Under the pieces are notes generated by a model, which worked only from the letters and a program-made list of their open reading frames with translations, did not search any database and was not told the DNA's origin. Below, piece after piece: positions 1 through 4,863 of a DNA stretch of 5,707 nucleotides. This stretch comes from an uncultured Solimonas sp. (GTDB lineage Bacteria > Pseudomonadota > Gammaproteobacteria > Nevskiales > Nevskiaceae). The DNA is taken from the NCBI GenBank assembly GCA_946478985.1, contig CAMLDZ010000161.1, positions 1 through 5,707 of the forward strand, read 5' to 3'. Position 1 is the first letter of the stretch; every line of letters starts with the position of its first letter. Both the position numbers and the translations under genes were made by a program.

Positions 1-21
1 GCGTTAACAGGCCCTAGACCA

Positions 22-951
22 CTACCGGCGCGGCAGGCGCAGCACCACGCTCTGCGGCGATTCGACCTCCACGCCGATTCGCTCGGTGCCGAGCAGCAAG
101 GCCAGTTGCGCCGCCTCGTCCGGTGCCAGCAGCAGCCCGAGCGGCGCTTCAACGCCGAGCCGGACGTGGCTGCGCTCATCGTGTGCCCGCACCCGCACCT
201 CGTGGGCGGCGGCCTCGGCCGACCGGCAAGCGCCGTCGTGCGCCGACAGCAGCAGCGCGATCACAGCCAGCCGCAGGGCCGCGCTGCTGCGCAGCGGTGC
301 CGCCGCGTCGAGCAGTTCGAGCGCCTCGCCGCGCAGCCGGATTTCGCTGAGCACGAACAGGCCACGCAGCAGGCGCAAGATTTCGTCGACCAGCCCGGTC
401 AACGCGATCGGCGACTCGTCGACGGCATCGGCGGCGGCCAGCCAGAGCTGTACCGCATGGTTCTGGCGAGTGCCCAGGTCGTTGAGGCGATCGCGAATCG
501 CCTTGAGACTGGTGGCCGCCCGCTCCGGCGCCGCCGCACCCGGCTGCAGCAAACGGCCGAGCAGATCGCTGTGCAGCGACAAGGCATTCATCGGATTGCG
601 CAGCTCGTGCAGCACCTGCGCGACCAGGCGCGCCGACGCGAGGTTGCGCAAGGCCAGGAAGCTAGCTCGCCGACTATCGCTCAGCGCCTGCACCCGCCAC
701 AGCGCGGCCGCCTGGCTGAGGCGCTGCAGACGCCAGACGGCGCCGTCGCTTGCCTGCGCCAAGACGATGTCGCCCGCCGTCGCCGCGCGCAGTGCTGCGC
801 CCAGCGCAGCCTCCGGGACGATGCGCAGCGACGTATCGATGCCGCGCAGACCGGCGGCGTCGAGTTCATAAAGCGGCGCCTGCGGCAGTGGCGCGAAACG
901 CCAGTGCTCAGGAGCCGTCGCGGCAATCGTCGCTGCGGCGTGCAGTTCCAT
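22..951 (-). CDS. HisKA-domain sensor kinase-like protein with degenerate ATPase domain
   Basis: This 309-aa protein is the likely partner of the NtrC-type regulator encoded 34 bp upstream in the same operon. No signal peptide or membrane segment is visible, so it should be cytosolic. Residues 15-95 look like a weak PAS-type sensor domain. Residues 105-170 form the HisKA dimerisation helix with the H-box HELRNP: His115 would be the phospho-acceptor, and Glu116 with Asn119 gives the E-x-x-N pattern linked to phosphatase activity. The C-terminal part (about 185-309) sits where an HATPase domain belongs. The N-box asparagines are not recognisable (Ser236 lies at the expected place) and no DxGxG box is found around 262-272. 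It may therefore act as a phosphatase, scaffold or pseudokinase rather than an autokinase. The ATG at 951 was chosen over 1083 because the longer version overlaps the regulator gene and its extra N-terminus is low-complexity. The Shine-Dalgarno is weak, which suggests translational coupling. The HisKA identity is fairly sure; the loss of catalysis is inferred. Confidence 0.85.
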   Translation of the reverse strand: MELHAAATIAATAPEHWRFAPLPQAPLYELDAAGLRGIDTSLRIVPEAALGAALRAATAGDIVLAQASDGAVWRLQRLSQAAALWRVQALSDSRRASFLALRNLASARLVAQVLHELRNPMNALSLHSDLLGRLLQPGAAAPERAATSLKAIRDRLNDLGTRQNHAVQLWLAAADAVDESPIALTGLVDEILRLLRGLFVLSEIRLRGEALELLDAAAPLRSSAALRLAVIALLLSAHDGACRSAEAAAHEVRVRAHDERSHVRLGVEAPLGLLLAPDEAAQLALLLGTERIGVEVESPQSVVLRLPRR

Positions 952-985
952 CGTCAGACCGGAGAAAGGCTGCGGCGGCGCTGGC

Positions 986-2404
986 TCAGCGCGTGCCGTC
1001 GAGTTCAAAGCGTTTGAGTTTGTTGTACAGCGTCCGCACGCTGATGCCAAGCTCGGCGGCGGCACGCGTGCGATTGCCGCCATGCAATTCGAGCACGCGC
1101 AGGATGGTGGCGCGCTCGGCGTCCCGCAGCCGCACGCCGGTGGCCGGAGCCGCAGCCGCGAGCGGGGTCACGGCGGGCGACGACGATGAGGCCGGCGGCG
1201 GCGCGGCGGCCTCCGGCAGCAGCAGATGCTCGGGCGCGATCACGCCATTGCTGAGCAGGCAGGCGCGCTCGATGACATTGCGCAGCTCGCGCACATTGCC
1301 GGGCCATGGGTGATCGAGCAGCCGGGTCATGGCTTCGCCGGACAAGGTGCGCGGTGTCCCGCTGACGCTGCCGTGCTGGGCAAGGAAGTGCTCCGCCAGC
1401 AACAGCAGATCGGTGCCGCGTTCACGCAGCGGTGGCAGCGCCACCGGAAACACTTGCAGCCGGTAGTACAGGTCGAGCCGGAAACGGCCTTCCTCGACGT
1501 AGCGCAATGGATCGCGATTGGTGGCCGCGACCATGCGCACGTTGACCGGAATCTCGCGATCGCCGCCGACGCGCACGATGCGTCCGGTCTCCAGCGCGCG
1601 CAGCAGCGTCGCCTGCAGGTCGATCGGCATCTCGGTGATCTCATCGAGAAACAGCGTGCCGCCCTCGGCGCGCTCGAAGATGCCGGTGTGCCTGCGGTGC
1701 GCGCCGGTGAAGCTGCCCTTCTCGTGGCCGAACAGTTCGCTGGCGATCAGCGATGGCGAAACCGTGGCGCAGTTGAGCGCGACGAAGGGCCCTCTGGCGC
1801 GTGCCGAGCGCTCGTGCAGATACTGCGCGGCGACTTCCTTGCCGGTACCGCTCTCGCCCTGGACCAGTACGGTGATCTCGCTGGCCGCCGCACGCTCCAG
1901 CAAGGCTTGCGCACGTTGCATCGGCAGTGACTTGCCGATCATCTCGATGCCGCCCGTGCGCGCTGCGGTCGGCGAGGCCAGCAAGATCGACGCCGATGCA
2001 TCGCCCGCAGCCGGCGCGCTGTTGTCGCGCGCCTTGCGCACGCGCATCAGCGTGTTGCGCAGTTCGCTGAGTTCCAGCGGCTTGAGCAGGTAATCGAAAA
2101 CCTGATGCCGCAGCGCCTGCAACACCGTGCGCACGTCGCGCTGTCCGGTGAGGATCACGAATTCTCGCGCCTGGTCGCGTGGCGTATCGCGGATCAGCGA
2201 CAGGCCGCTGCCGTCGGGCAGCACCAGATCGACCAGCGCCAGGTCATAGCACCGCGTCTGCAGGCGCCCGCGTGCCGCGGCCAGATCCGGCACGCATTCG
2301 ACGGCGTAGCCCTCGTCACGCAGATAGTCGGTAAGCCCTTGCGTGAGCTCGTGGTCGTCGTCGACCCAGAGCACGCTCAAGGCCTCGCTGCCGCCCTCGT
2401 TCAT
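986..2404 (-). CDS. NtrC-family sigma-54-dependent response regulator
   Basis: This 472-aa transcription activator has the classic three-domain layout. The receiver domain (about 10-125) carries the acidic pocket Asp15-Asp16, phospho-acceptor Asp59, Thr86 and Lys108. The AAA+ sigma-54 activation domain (about 153-385) has Walker A GESGTGKE at 183-190, the sigma-54 contact loop GSFTGA at 230-235 (Ser where most family members have Ala, with the key Phe and Thr kept), Walker B LFLDE at 251-255, and the GNVREL motif at 369-374. A Pro/Ser/Ala-rich linker (about 398-425) leads to a Fis-type helix-turn-helix (about 427-466, ending RTLYNKLKRF). Phosphorylation should drive oligomerisation, enhancer binding and ATP-dependent opening of sigma-54 promoters. 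The start at 2404 is supported by an AGGAAG ribosome site six to seven bases upstream; an in-frame ATG at 2449 lies inside the palindrome array and has no such site. The divergent sigma-54 promoter and palindromes next door are its probable targets. Family assignment is firm; the signal is unknown. Confidence 0.96.
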   Translation of the reverse strand: MNEGGSEALSVLWVDDDHELTQGLTDYLRDEGYAVECVPDLAAARGRLQTRCYDLALVDLVLPDGSGLSLIRDTPRDQAREFVILTGQRDVRTVLQALRHQVFDYLLKPLELSELRNTLMRVRKARDNSAPAAGDASASILLASPTAARTGGIEMIGKSLPMQRAQALLERAAASEITVLVQGESGTGKEVAAQYLHERSARARGPFVALNCATVSPSLIASELFGHEKGSFTGAHRRHTGIFERAEGGTLFLDEITEMPIDLQATLLRALETGRIVRVGGDREIPVNVRMVAATNRDPLRYVEEGRFRLDLYYRLQVFPVALPPLRERGTDLLLLAEHFLAQHGSVSGTPRTLSGEAMTRLLDHPWPGNVRELRNVIERACLLSNGVIAPEHLLLPEAAAPPPASSSSPAVTPLAAAAPATGVRLRDAERATILRVLELHGGNRTRAAAELGISVRTLYNKLKRFELDGTR

Positions 2405-2420
2405 CTCGCTTCCTGATATG

Positions 2421-2472
2421 CCGGTAAATAGTGCCGGAAGCTCCGGCAACTGTTGCCGGCAATTTCTACCGG
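2421..2472. promoter_or_regulatory. Overlapping CCGG palindrome array, putative enhancer (UAS) for the NtrC-type regulator
   Basis: Five CCGG cores start at 2421, 2434, 2443, 2456 and 2469, spaced 13, 9, 13 and 13 bases. They build three 17-bp units of the form CCGG(T/C)A-N5-T(G/A)CCGG in one or other orientation: CCGGTAAATAGTGCCGG (2421-2437), CCGGCAACTGTTGCCGG (2443-2459, perfect 8-bp arms around one T) and CCGGCAATTTCTACCGG (2456-2472). Units two and three share a CCGG. A further palindrome, GCCGGA-AGC-TCCGGC (2433-2447), bridges units one and two. The array lies about 110-160 bp upstream of the start site predicted for the divergent sigma-54 promoter, which is normal for enhancer sites of Fis-HTH activators. 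It also lies between the regulator's candidate promoter and its ribosome site, so it could mediate autoregulation or form RNA hairpins in that leader. The palindromes are seen directly; binding is inferred. Confidence 0.7.
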
Positions 2473-2503
2473 CGCCACTGGGACCGCTGCAAGGCCTTCT
2501 TCA

Positions 2504-2516
2504 CTTTACATTGATT
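2504..2516 (-). promoter_or_regulatory. Possible IHF-type bending site in AT-rich spacer
   Basis: On the minus strand the core AATCAA matches the WATCAA half of the IHF consensus, but the TTR half is absent. The whole stretch of about 2500-2537 is AT-rich and falls exactly between the palindrome array and the -24/-12 promoter, where a DNA bend would help enhancer looping. Intrinsic bending without IHF is equally possible. Confidence 0.3.
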
Positions 2517-2544
2517 TTAAAGGATTTTATTAAACACCTGTGAA
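2516..2544 (-). promoter_or_regulatory. Candidate sigma-70 promoter for the two-component operon
   Basis: Read leftwards, TTCACA (2544-2539, five of six to the -35 consensus) is followed by a 17-base spacer and TTTAAA (2521-2516, four of six to the -10 consensus). Transcription would start near 2509 and give a leader of about 105 bases before the regulator's ATG. That leader would contain the whole palindrome array, so regulator bound there could act as a roadblock. The region is AT-rich, so a chance match is possible. Confidence 0.45.
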
Positions 2545-2555
2545 CCGACAGCGGC

Positions 2556-2571
2556 TGGCACATGCGCTGCT
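2556..2571 (+). promoter_or_regulatory. Sigma-54 (RpoN) -24/-12 promoter
   Basis: TGGCACATGCGCTGCT matches the consensus TGGCACR-N4-TTGCW at every defined base except one (C for the first T of the -12 box), and keeps the diagnostic GG-N10-GC spacing. Transcription would start near 2582, leaving a leader of about 70 bases before the DUF1328 gene. The placement, facing away from an NtrC-type activator and about 110-160 bp downstream of palindromic sites, makes this more than a chance match. No competing sigma-70 promoter was noticed for this operon. Confidence 0.75.
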
Positions 2572-2650
2572 GCTCTTAACGCACAAACCAACAAACCCCG
2601 GCATTCCGGTCAAGCCGCAAGGCCGCCGCAACCCGGGCAGGAGATCAGCG

Positions 2651-2812
2651 ATGTTCTATTGGGCCGCAGTCTTTCTTGTGATCGCCATCGTCGCCGCGGT
2701 TTTCGGTCTAGGCGGCGTCGCCGGTCTGTCGCAGCAAATCGCGTGGATCCTGTTCGTGGTCGGCCTGATCCTCGCCGTCGTCTCCCTGGTTCTGGGCCGT
2801 CGCCGGCTCTGA
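2651..2812 (+). CDS. DUF1328/UPF0391 small membrane protein (YtjA-like)
   Basis: The 53-aa protein begins [20 protein letters not shown] and consists of two hydrophobic helices (about 4-21 and 30-48). They are joined by a Gly-rich turn with the family's FG-x-GG-x-AG pattern (18-25), and the protein ends in a positive tail, LGRRRL. Length and pattern agree with the UPF0391 family, which includes E. coli YtjA. Members are inner-membrane proteins without an established biochemical function and are often seen next to stress or envelope genes. The ATG at 2651 is preceded by AGGAGA at good spacing; an upstream ATG at 2540 would start before the predicted sigma-54 transcript and add a non-conserved tail. 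It is the first gene after the -24/-12 promoter and probably the lead gene of a four-gene operon. Family assignment is firm; function is unknown. Confidence 0.93.
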   Translation: MFYWAAVFLVIAIVAAVFGLGGVAGLSQQIAWILFVVGLILAVVSLVLGRRRL

Positions 2813-2880
2813 AGGTGCCCCGTCGGCGACCCGCTTACTCACCCCCGGCTTTCGAAACGCTCAACGGAAAGGATTCCGCC

Positions 2881-3336
2881 ATGTTCTATGCCATCGATGC
2901 ATATCCCATGTATGAGCACGCCATCCATCAGGCAGCTCCTGCTGGCTGGAACAAGGCCATGGACGCGGCCTCCTCGAACCATCCGGGCGCTGTGATCAAG
3001 CGGGTCGCCGATGCCGGCCCTCATTGCGTGGTCCGCACGCAAGGTGACAAGGGCATCGCCATTTGTGACAACGCCACGATCGTTTCCTTCGGCATGCCCA
3101 AGGGACGCGTGCGTAAAGCCTCCCTGCAGAGCGACAGCGCCGCACCGCTGCCACGCCTGAGCTATGCGGCGGATGCGCCCGTCGAGAGCGCCGCCGTTGC
3201 GGCGCCCCTGGAAATCGACAATGGCGTTAGCCGTCGCTGGCTGGCGAATCTGCTGATGACTTTTGGCAGCGGCTTTCTGCTGGTCAGCCTTTTTCTTTTT
3301 GTCACGGCACGTGAGCCAACGCCGCTGCGGCGTTGA
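2881..3336 (+). CDS. Uncharacterised protein with one C-terminal membrane segment
   Basis: This 151-aa protein is not recognised. Residues 1-80 look like a small soluble domain with a possible beta-rich stretch (about 37-70: AVIKRVADAGPHCVVRT, then IAICDNATIVSFG) containing Cys49 and Cys62. A low-complexity Ala/Pro/Ser linker (about 81-112) leads to a single hydrophobic helix (about 120-142, WLANLLMTFGSGFLLVSLFLFV) and a short basic tail. There is no N-terminal signal peptide, so a tail-anchored arrangement with the N-domain in the cytosol is likely. The ATG at 2881 has GGAAAGGA seven bases upstream; the frame is open back to 2659 but that would overlap the DUF1328 gene. It lies 68 bp after that gene with no terminator between. 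It could be a membrane-bound partner of the DUF1328 protein, which is an inference from context only. Confidence 0.82.
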   Translation: MFYAIDAYPMYEHAIHQAAPAGWNKAMDAASSNHPGAVIKRVADAGPHCVVRTQGDKGIAICDNATIVSFGMPKGRVRKASLQSDSAAPLPRLSYAADAPVESAAVAAPLEIDNGVSRRWLANLLMTFGSGFLLVSLFLFVTAREPTPLRR

Positions 3337-3377
3337 CGCGTAGCCATCCATCACCCCCGACCAAGGAGCAAGCACTC

Positions 3378-3572
3378 ATGAATGTCGATCAGTTCACGCA
3401 CTGCACACAGCTCATTGCCGATAACCTCGCGCGCATCATCGAGCAGCGCGAATCGCTCGTCGGTATGGGGCCGGGCGTGCTGGCCAATCCGCTCTTCCGT
3501 CAGGTTGTCACTGCCCAGGAACGCCTGCTCAACGCCACCGAAGAACTGCTCGGCGCATCGGCCCGGCACTAA
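3378..3572 (+). CDS. Small helical hypothetical protein
   Basis: This 64-aa protein is not recognised. It looks almost entirely alpha-helical: helix one at about 4-28 (DQFTHCTQLIADNLARIIEQ), a Gly/Pro turn (MGPGVLANP, 30-38) and helix two at about 39-60 (FRQVVTAQERLLNATEELLG). Such a hairpin suggests a small dimeric or adaptor protein in the cytosol. There is no signal peptide or membrane segment. The ATG at 3378 has AAGGAG about nine bases upstream and is preferred over the in-frame ATG at 3333, which overlaps the end of the previous gene. It sits 41 bp after one gene and 23 bp before the next, so it is very probably co-transcribed with both. Confidence 0.75.
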   Translation: MNVDQFTHCTQLIADNLARIIEQRESLVGMGPGVLANPLFRQVVTAQERLLNATEELLGASARH

Positions 3573-3595
3573 CCCAGCTCAGACTTCGCACTCAC

Positions 3596-4117
3596 ATGAC
3601 GCTCATGACCCTGGAGCCGGCGGCCACTTCCGCCGGCATTCGTTTGTCCGCACCCAAGACCTTCCCGCTCTGCGCTCCGATCGATCTGCGCGAAGATCGC
3701 GCCTGCGTGCAGATGCTGCTCGACGCCTTCCTCCGCGAACTCGACACGCACCGCCGTGCCGATCTGCTGCGCCTGGCTATCGATCTGTTCGATACGCAGA
3801 CACGCATCGCCGAATTCGCCGGACTGCCGGTAGGCTGCGCTGCGACGGCAGGCTTGTTCGACCTGATCGAAATCGTCGAGATGACGCATCCCGGCGGTCG
3901 TCTGTACATGGTTCGCGGTCGCGAGCTGGCGCGGCTGATGCAGCTTGAGCTGGCACGACAGGACCGCAGCCTGTCCACGCTCGATCCCAACGGATTGAGC
4001 ATTGATCCCGAACTGCTGCATTTTCGAAAGCTTTTTCTCGGCCGCGCGCGCAGCCTGCTTGGCCAGGACATCACCCCGCCTCCCGCCGAGAGCGTGCGCG
4101 TCGAACTGGCGGCCTGA
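3596..4117 (+). CDS. Uncharacterised 173-aa soluble protein
   Basis: This protein is not recognised. No signal peptide or membrane helix is visible. Residues 30-125 look like a compact mixed fold: acidic/amphipathic helices (about 33-75, with DAFLRELDTHRRADLLRLAI), a Gly/Ala-rich turn around 76-87 (GLPVGCAATAGLF), a strand pair (DLIEIVEMTHPGG, then RLYMVRGREL) and a helix (about 109-122). The tail (about 125-173) holds FRKLFLGRARSLLGQ and a Pro-rich end. The start at 3596 has no clear Shine-Dalgarno; an ATG three codons later (3605) is equally possible, and the 23-bp gap suggests translation coupled to the preceding gene. It is the last gene of the apparent sigma-54 operon, with a strong hairpin 47 bp after its stop codon. 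Confidence 0.78.
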   Translation: MTLMTLEPAATSAGIRLSAPKTFPLCAPIDLREDRACVQMLLDAFLRELDTHRRADLLRLAIDLFDTQTRIAEFAGLPVGCAATAGLFDLIEIVEMTHPGGRLYMVRGRELARLMQLELARQDRSLSTLDPNGLSIDPELLHFRKLFLGRARSLLGQDITPPPAESVRVELAA

Positions 4118-4164
4118 TCGCCCGCCTTCGGCCCCGCGACAGCGTCGTCAGCCCTGCAGATGCA

Positions 4165-4200
4165 AACAAGCCGCCTGCTCACGCAGGCGGCTTGTTCATT
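4165..4200 (+). terminator. Rho-independent terminator closing the four-gene operon
   Basis: A perfect 14-bp stem (AACAAGCCGCCTGC at 4165-4178 with its complement at 4183-4196) encloses the tetraloop TCAC and is followed by CATTTTC. The T-run is short but the stem is very stable. It lies 47 bp after the 173-aa gene and 24 bp beyond the end of the convergent minus-strand gene, so it may serve both directions; on the minus strand the tail reads TTGTTTGC. Confidence 0.82.
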
Positions 4201-4220
4201 TTCACGGCCTTGGCTGGCCA

Positions 4221-4586
4221 TCAGTTGTTGCGGATCTCCTGGCGGCGCTCCCGGGCATCCTGGCGCGCATCCTGACGCTCCGATGCAGCCTCCTTGGCGG
4301 CGCCCTTGCGGGCGTTGGCGGCGTCCTTGGTGGCGTCTGCCACGCCCTGCGATGAATCCGCACTCTTGAGTTCGTTGCGGTAGTCGCTACGAATTTCCTG
4401 GCGTTCTTCGCGCGCATCCTGGCGATTGTCCTGGCGCCGCTCGCGCGCATCCTGGCGAGCCTCACGTCTGGCATCGGTGTTATCAGCCGCCTTGTCGAGC
4501 GCCGGCGTACTGCTCTGCGCCGCGGCGGTCCCGCCGACCACCATCAAGCTGCCTGCCATCAGCGCTGCGGTAATGAAGCGTTTCAT
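4221..4586 (-). CDS. Secreted Arg/Gln/Asp-repeat protein, function unknown
   Basis: This 121-aa protein begins with a clear Sec signal peptide: MKR, a hydrophobic core of about 4-19, and a probable cleavage after the AAA at 21-23, giving a mature protein starting near QSSTPALDKA. The rest is extremely charged and low in hydrophobics. Blocks built on RQDARERRQ recur: residues 44-67 (RQDARERRQDNRQDAREERQEIR) and 104-119 (RQDARQDARERRQEIR), separated by a Lys/Ala/Asp segment (72-102). It should form a long helix or be partly disordered in the periplasm. The ATG at 4586 is fixed by an excellent AAGGAGG site six bases upstream. It is divergent from dksA and convergent with the sigma-54 operon. I recognise no named family; similar Arg/Glu/Gln-rich periplasmic proteins exist in proteobacteria, without a function I can state. 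Confidence 0.85.
   Translation of the reverse strand: MKRFITAALMAGSLMVVGGTAAAQSSTPALDKAADNTDARREARQDARERRQDNRQDAREERQEIRSDYRNELKSADSSQGVADATKDAANARKGAAKEAASERQDARQDARERRQEIRNN
4228..4470. repeat. Imperfect direct repeats within the charged secreted protein gene
   Basis: The core GCGCATCCTG (plus strand) occurs at 4265-4274, 4412-4421 and 4445-4454, with near copies such as GGGCATCCTG at 4255-4264. The copies lie in two clusters, about 4228-4278 and 4388-4465, encoding the two RQDAR-type blocks. The pattern suggests growth of the gene by internal duplication, and the copy number may vary between strains. Confidence 0.6.
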
Positions 4587-4859
4587 TGCACCCTCCTTAT
4601 CTTGATTACTGGGACCGAGATCGGAACTTTTCCTCCGATATGCTGCAGTTTGACTGCGCTTCCCTGAACACTTGCGGACCGCCACGACGGCTCGATTTGC
4701 AATTCACGGACCGCAACTGAACGCCTCCGCAGGAGGACGGCGGCGGCTCGCGGCGGCACGGCAAAGCCTGTCCAAGCCCAATTGACCGTGTCTTGTGCAC
4801 GGTGTATAACGCCCCACTTTGCATTGATCGTGTTTCGTGCTTGTTCCGGATATGGAACG
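4587..4859. other. Divergent intergenic region between the secreted repeat protein and dksA genes
   Basis: This 273-bp gap holds the dksA promoter and leader on its right side and the strong ribosome site of the leftward gene (4592-4598) on its left. Small inverted repeats are seen at 4615-4624 (CCGA-GA-TCGG) and 4724-4736 (CCTCC-GCA-GGAGG), with no assigned role. No convincing -35/-10 pair or -24/-12 element was found for the leftward gene, so it may use an alternative sigma factor or a weak promoter. No gene is supported here. Confidence 0.6.
4782..4810 (+). promoter_or_regulatory. Sigma-70 promoter of the DksA-family gene
   Basis: TTGACC (4782-4787) and TATAAC (4805-4810) each match consensus at five of six bases and are separated by an ideal 17-base spacer. 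The start site would be near 4817, giving a leader of about 43 bases. The bases after the -10 box (GCCCCAC) form a GC-rich discriminator, the feature typical of promoters inhibited by ppGpp and DksA, so negative autoregulation is plausible. Confidence 0.8.
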
Positions 4860-4863
4860 ATGA
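4843..4863 (+). promoter_or_regulatory. Leader hairpin and three-codon mini-ORF at the dksA start
   Basis: GTTCC (4843-4847) can pair with GGAAC (4854-4858), forming a small hairpin that ends one base before the dksA ATG and covers its only GGA-type ribosome-binding bases. An ATG at 4852 opens a mini-ORF encoding Met-Glu-Arg whose TGA (4861-4863) overlaps the dksA ATG as ATGA. Both could affect translation initiation, but the stem is only five pairs and either could be chance. Confidence 0.3.

Noticed and set aside
106..1017. Long plus-strand open frames opposite the kinase gene (also 86-871)
   Set aside because: They mirror the minus-strand HisKA protein in GC-rich DNA, have no recognisable domain, and lack a sensible ribosome site; the H-box frame is clearly the coding one.
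1226..1930. 234-codon plus-strand frame opposite the AAA+ domain
   Set aside because: It is the antisense shadow of a strongly conserved NtrC-type domain and shows no family features of its own.
2343..2543. Short plus-strand frame across the control region
   Set aside because: It runs antisense over the regulator's start and through the palindromes and AT-rich promoter DNA; no ribosome site and no protein-like character.
2598..2609. CCGGCATTCCGG in the DUF1328 leader, resembling the upstream palindromes
   Set aside because: The two cores are only 8 bases apart instead of 13 and lack the conserved YA/TR flanks, so it does not fit the array motif.
4228..4470. Repeats considered as a CRISPR or intergenic repeat array
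   Set aside because: Units are irregularly spaced, imperfect and in frame with a protein that has a signal peptide and a strong ribosome site, so they are coding repeats.
4624..4655. GGAACTT on the plus strand as a sigma-E type -35 box
   Set aside because: No TCTGA-like -10 box occurs at the required 15-17 base spacing, and no rightward gene starts near it.
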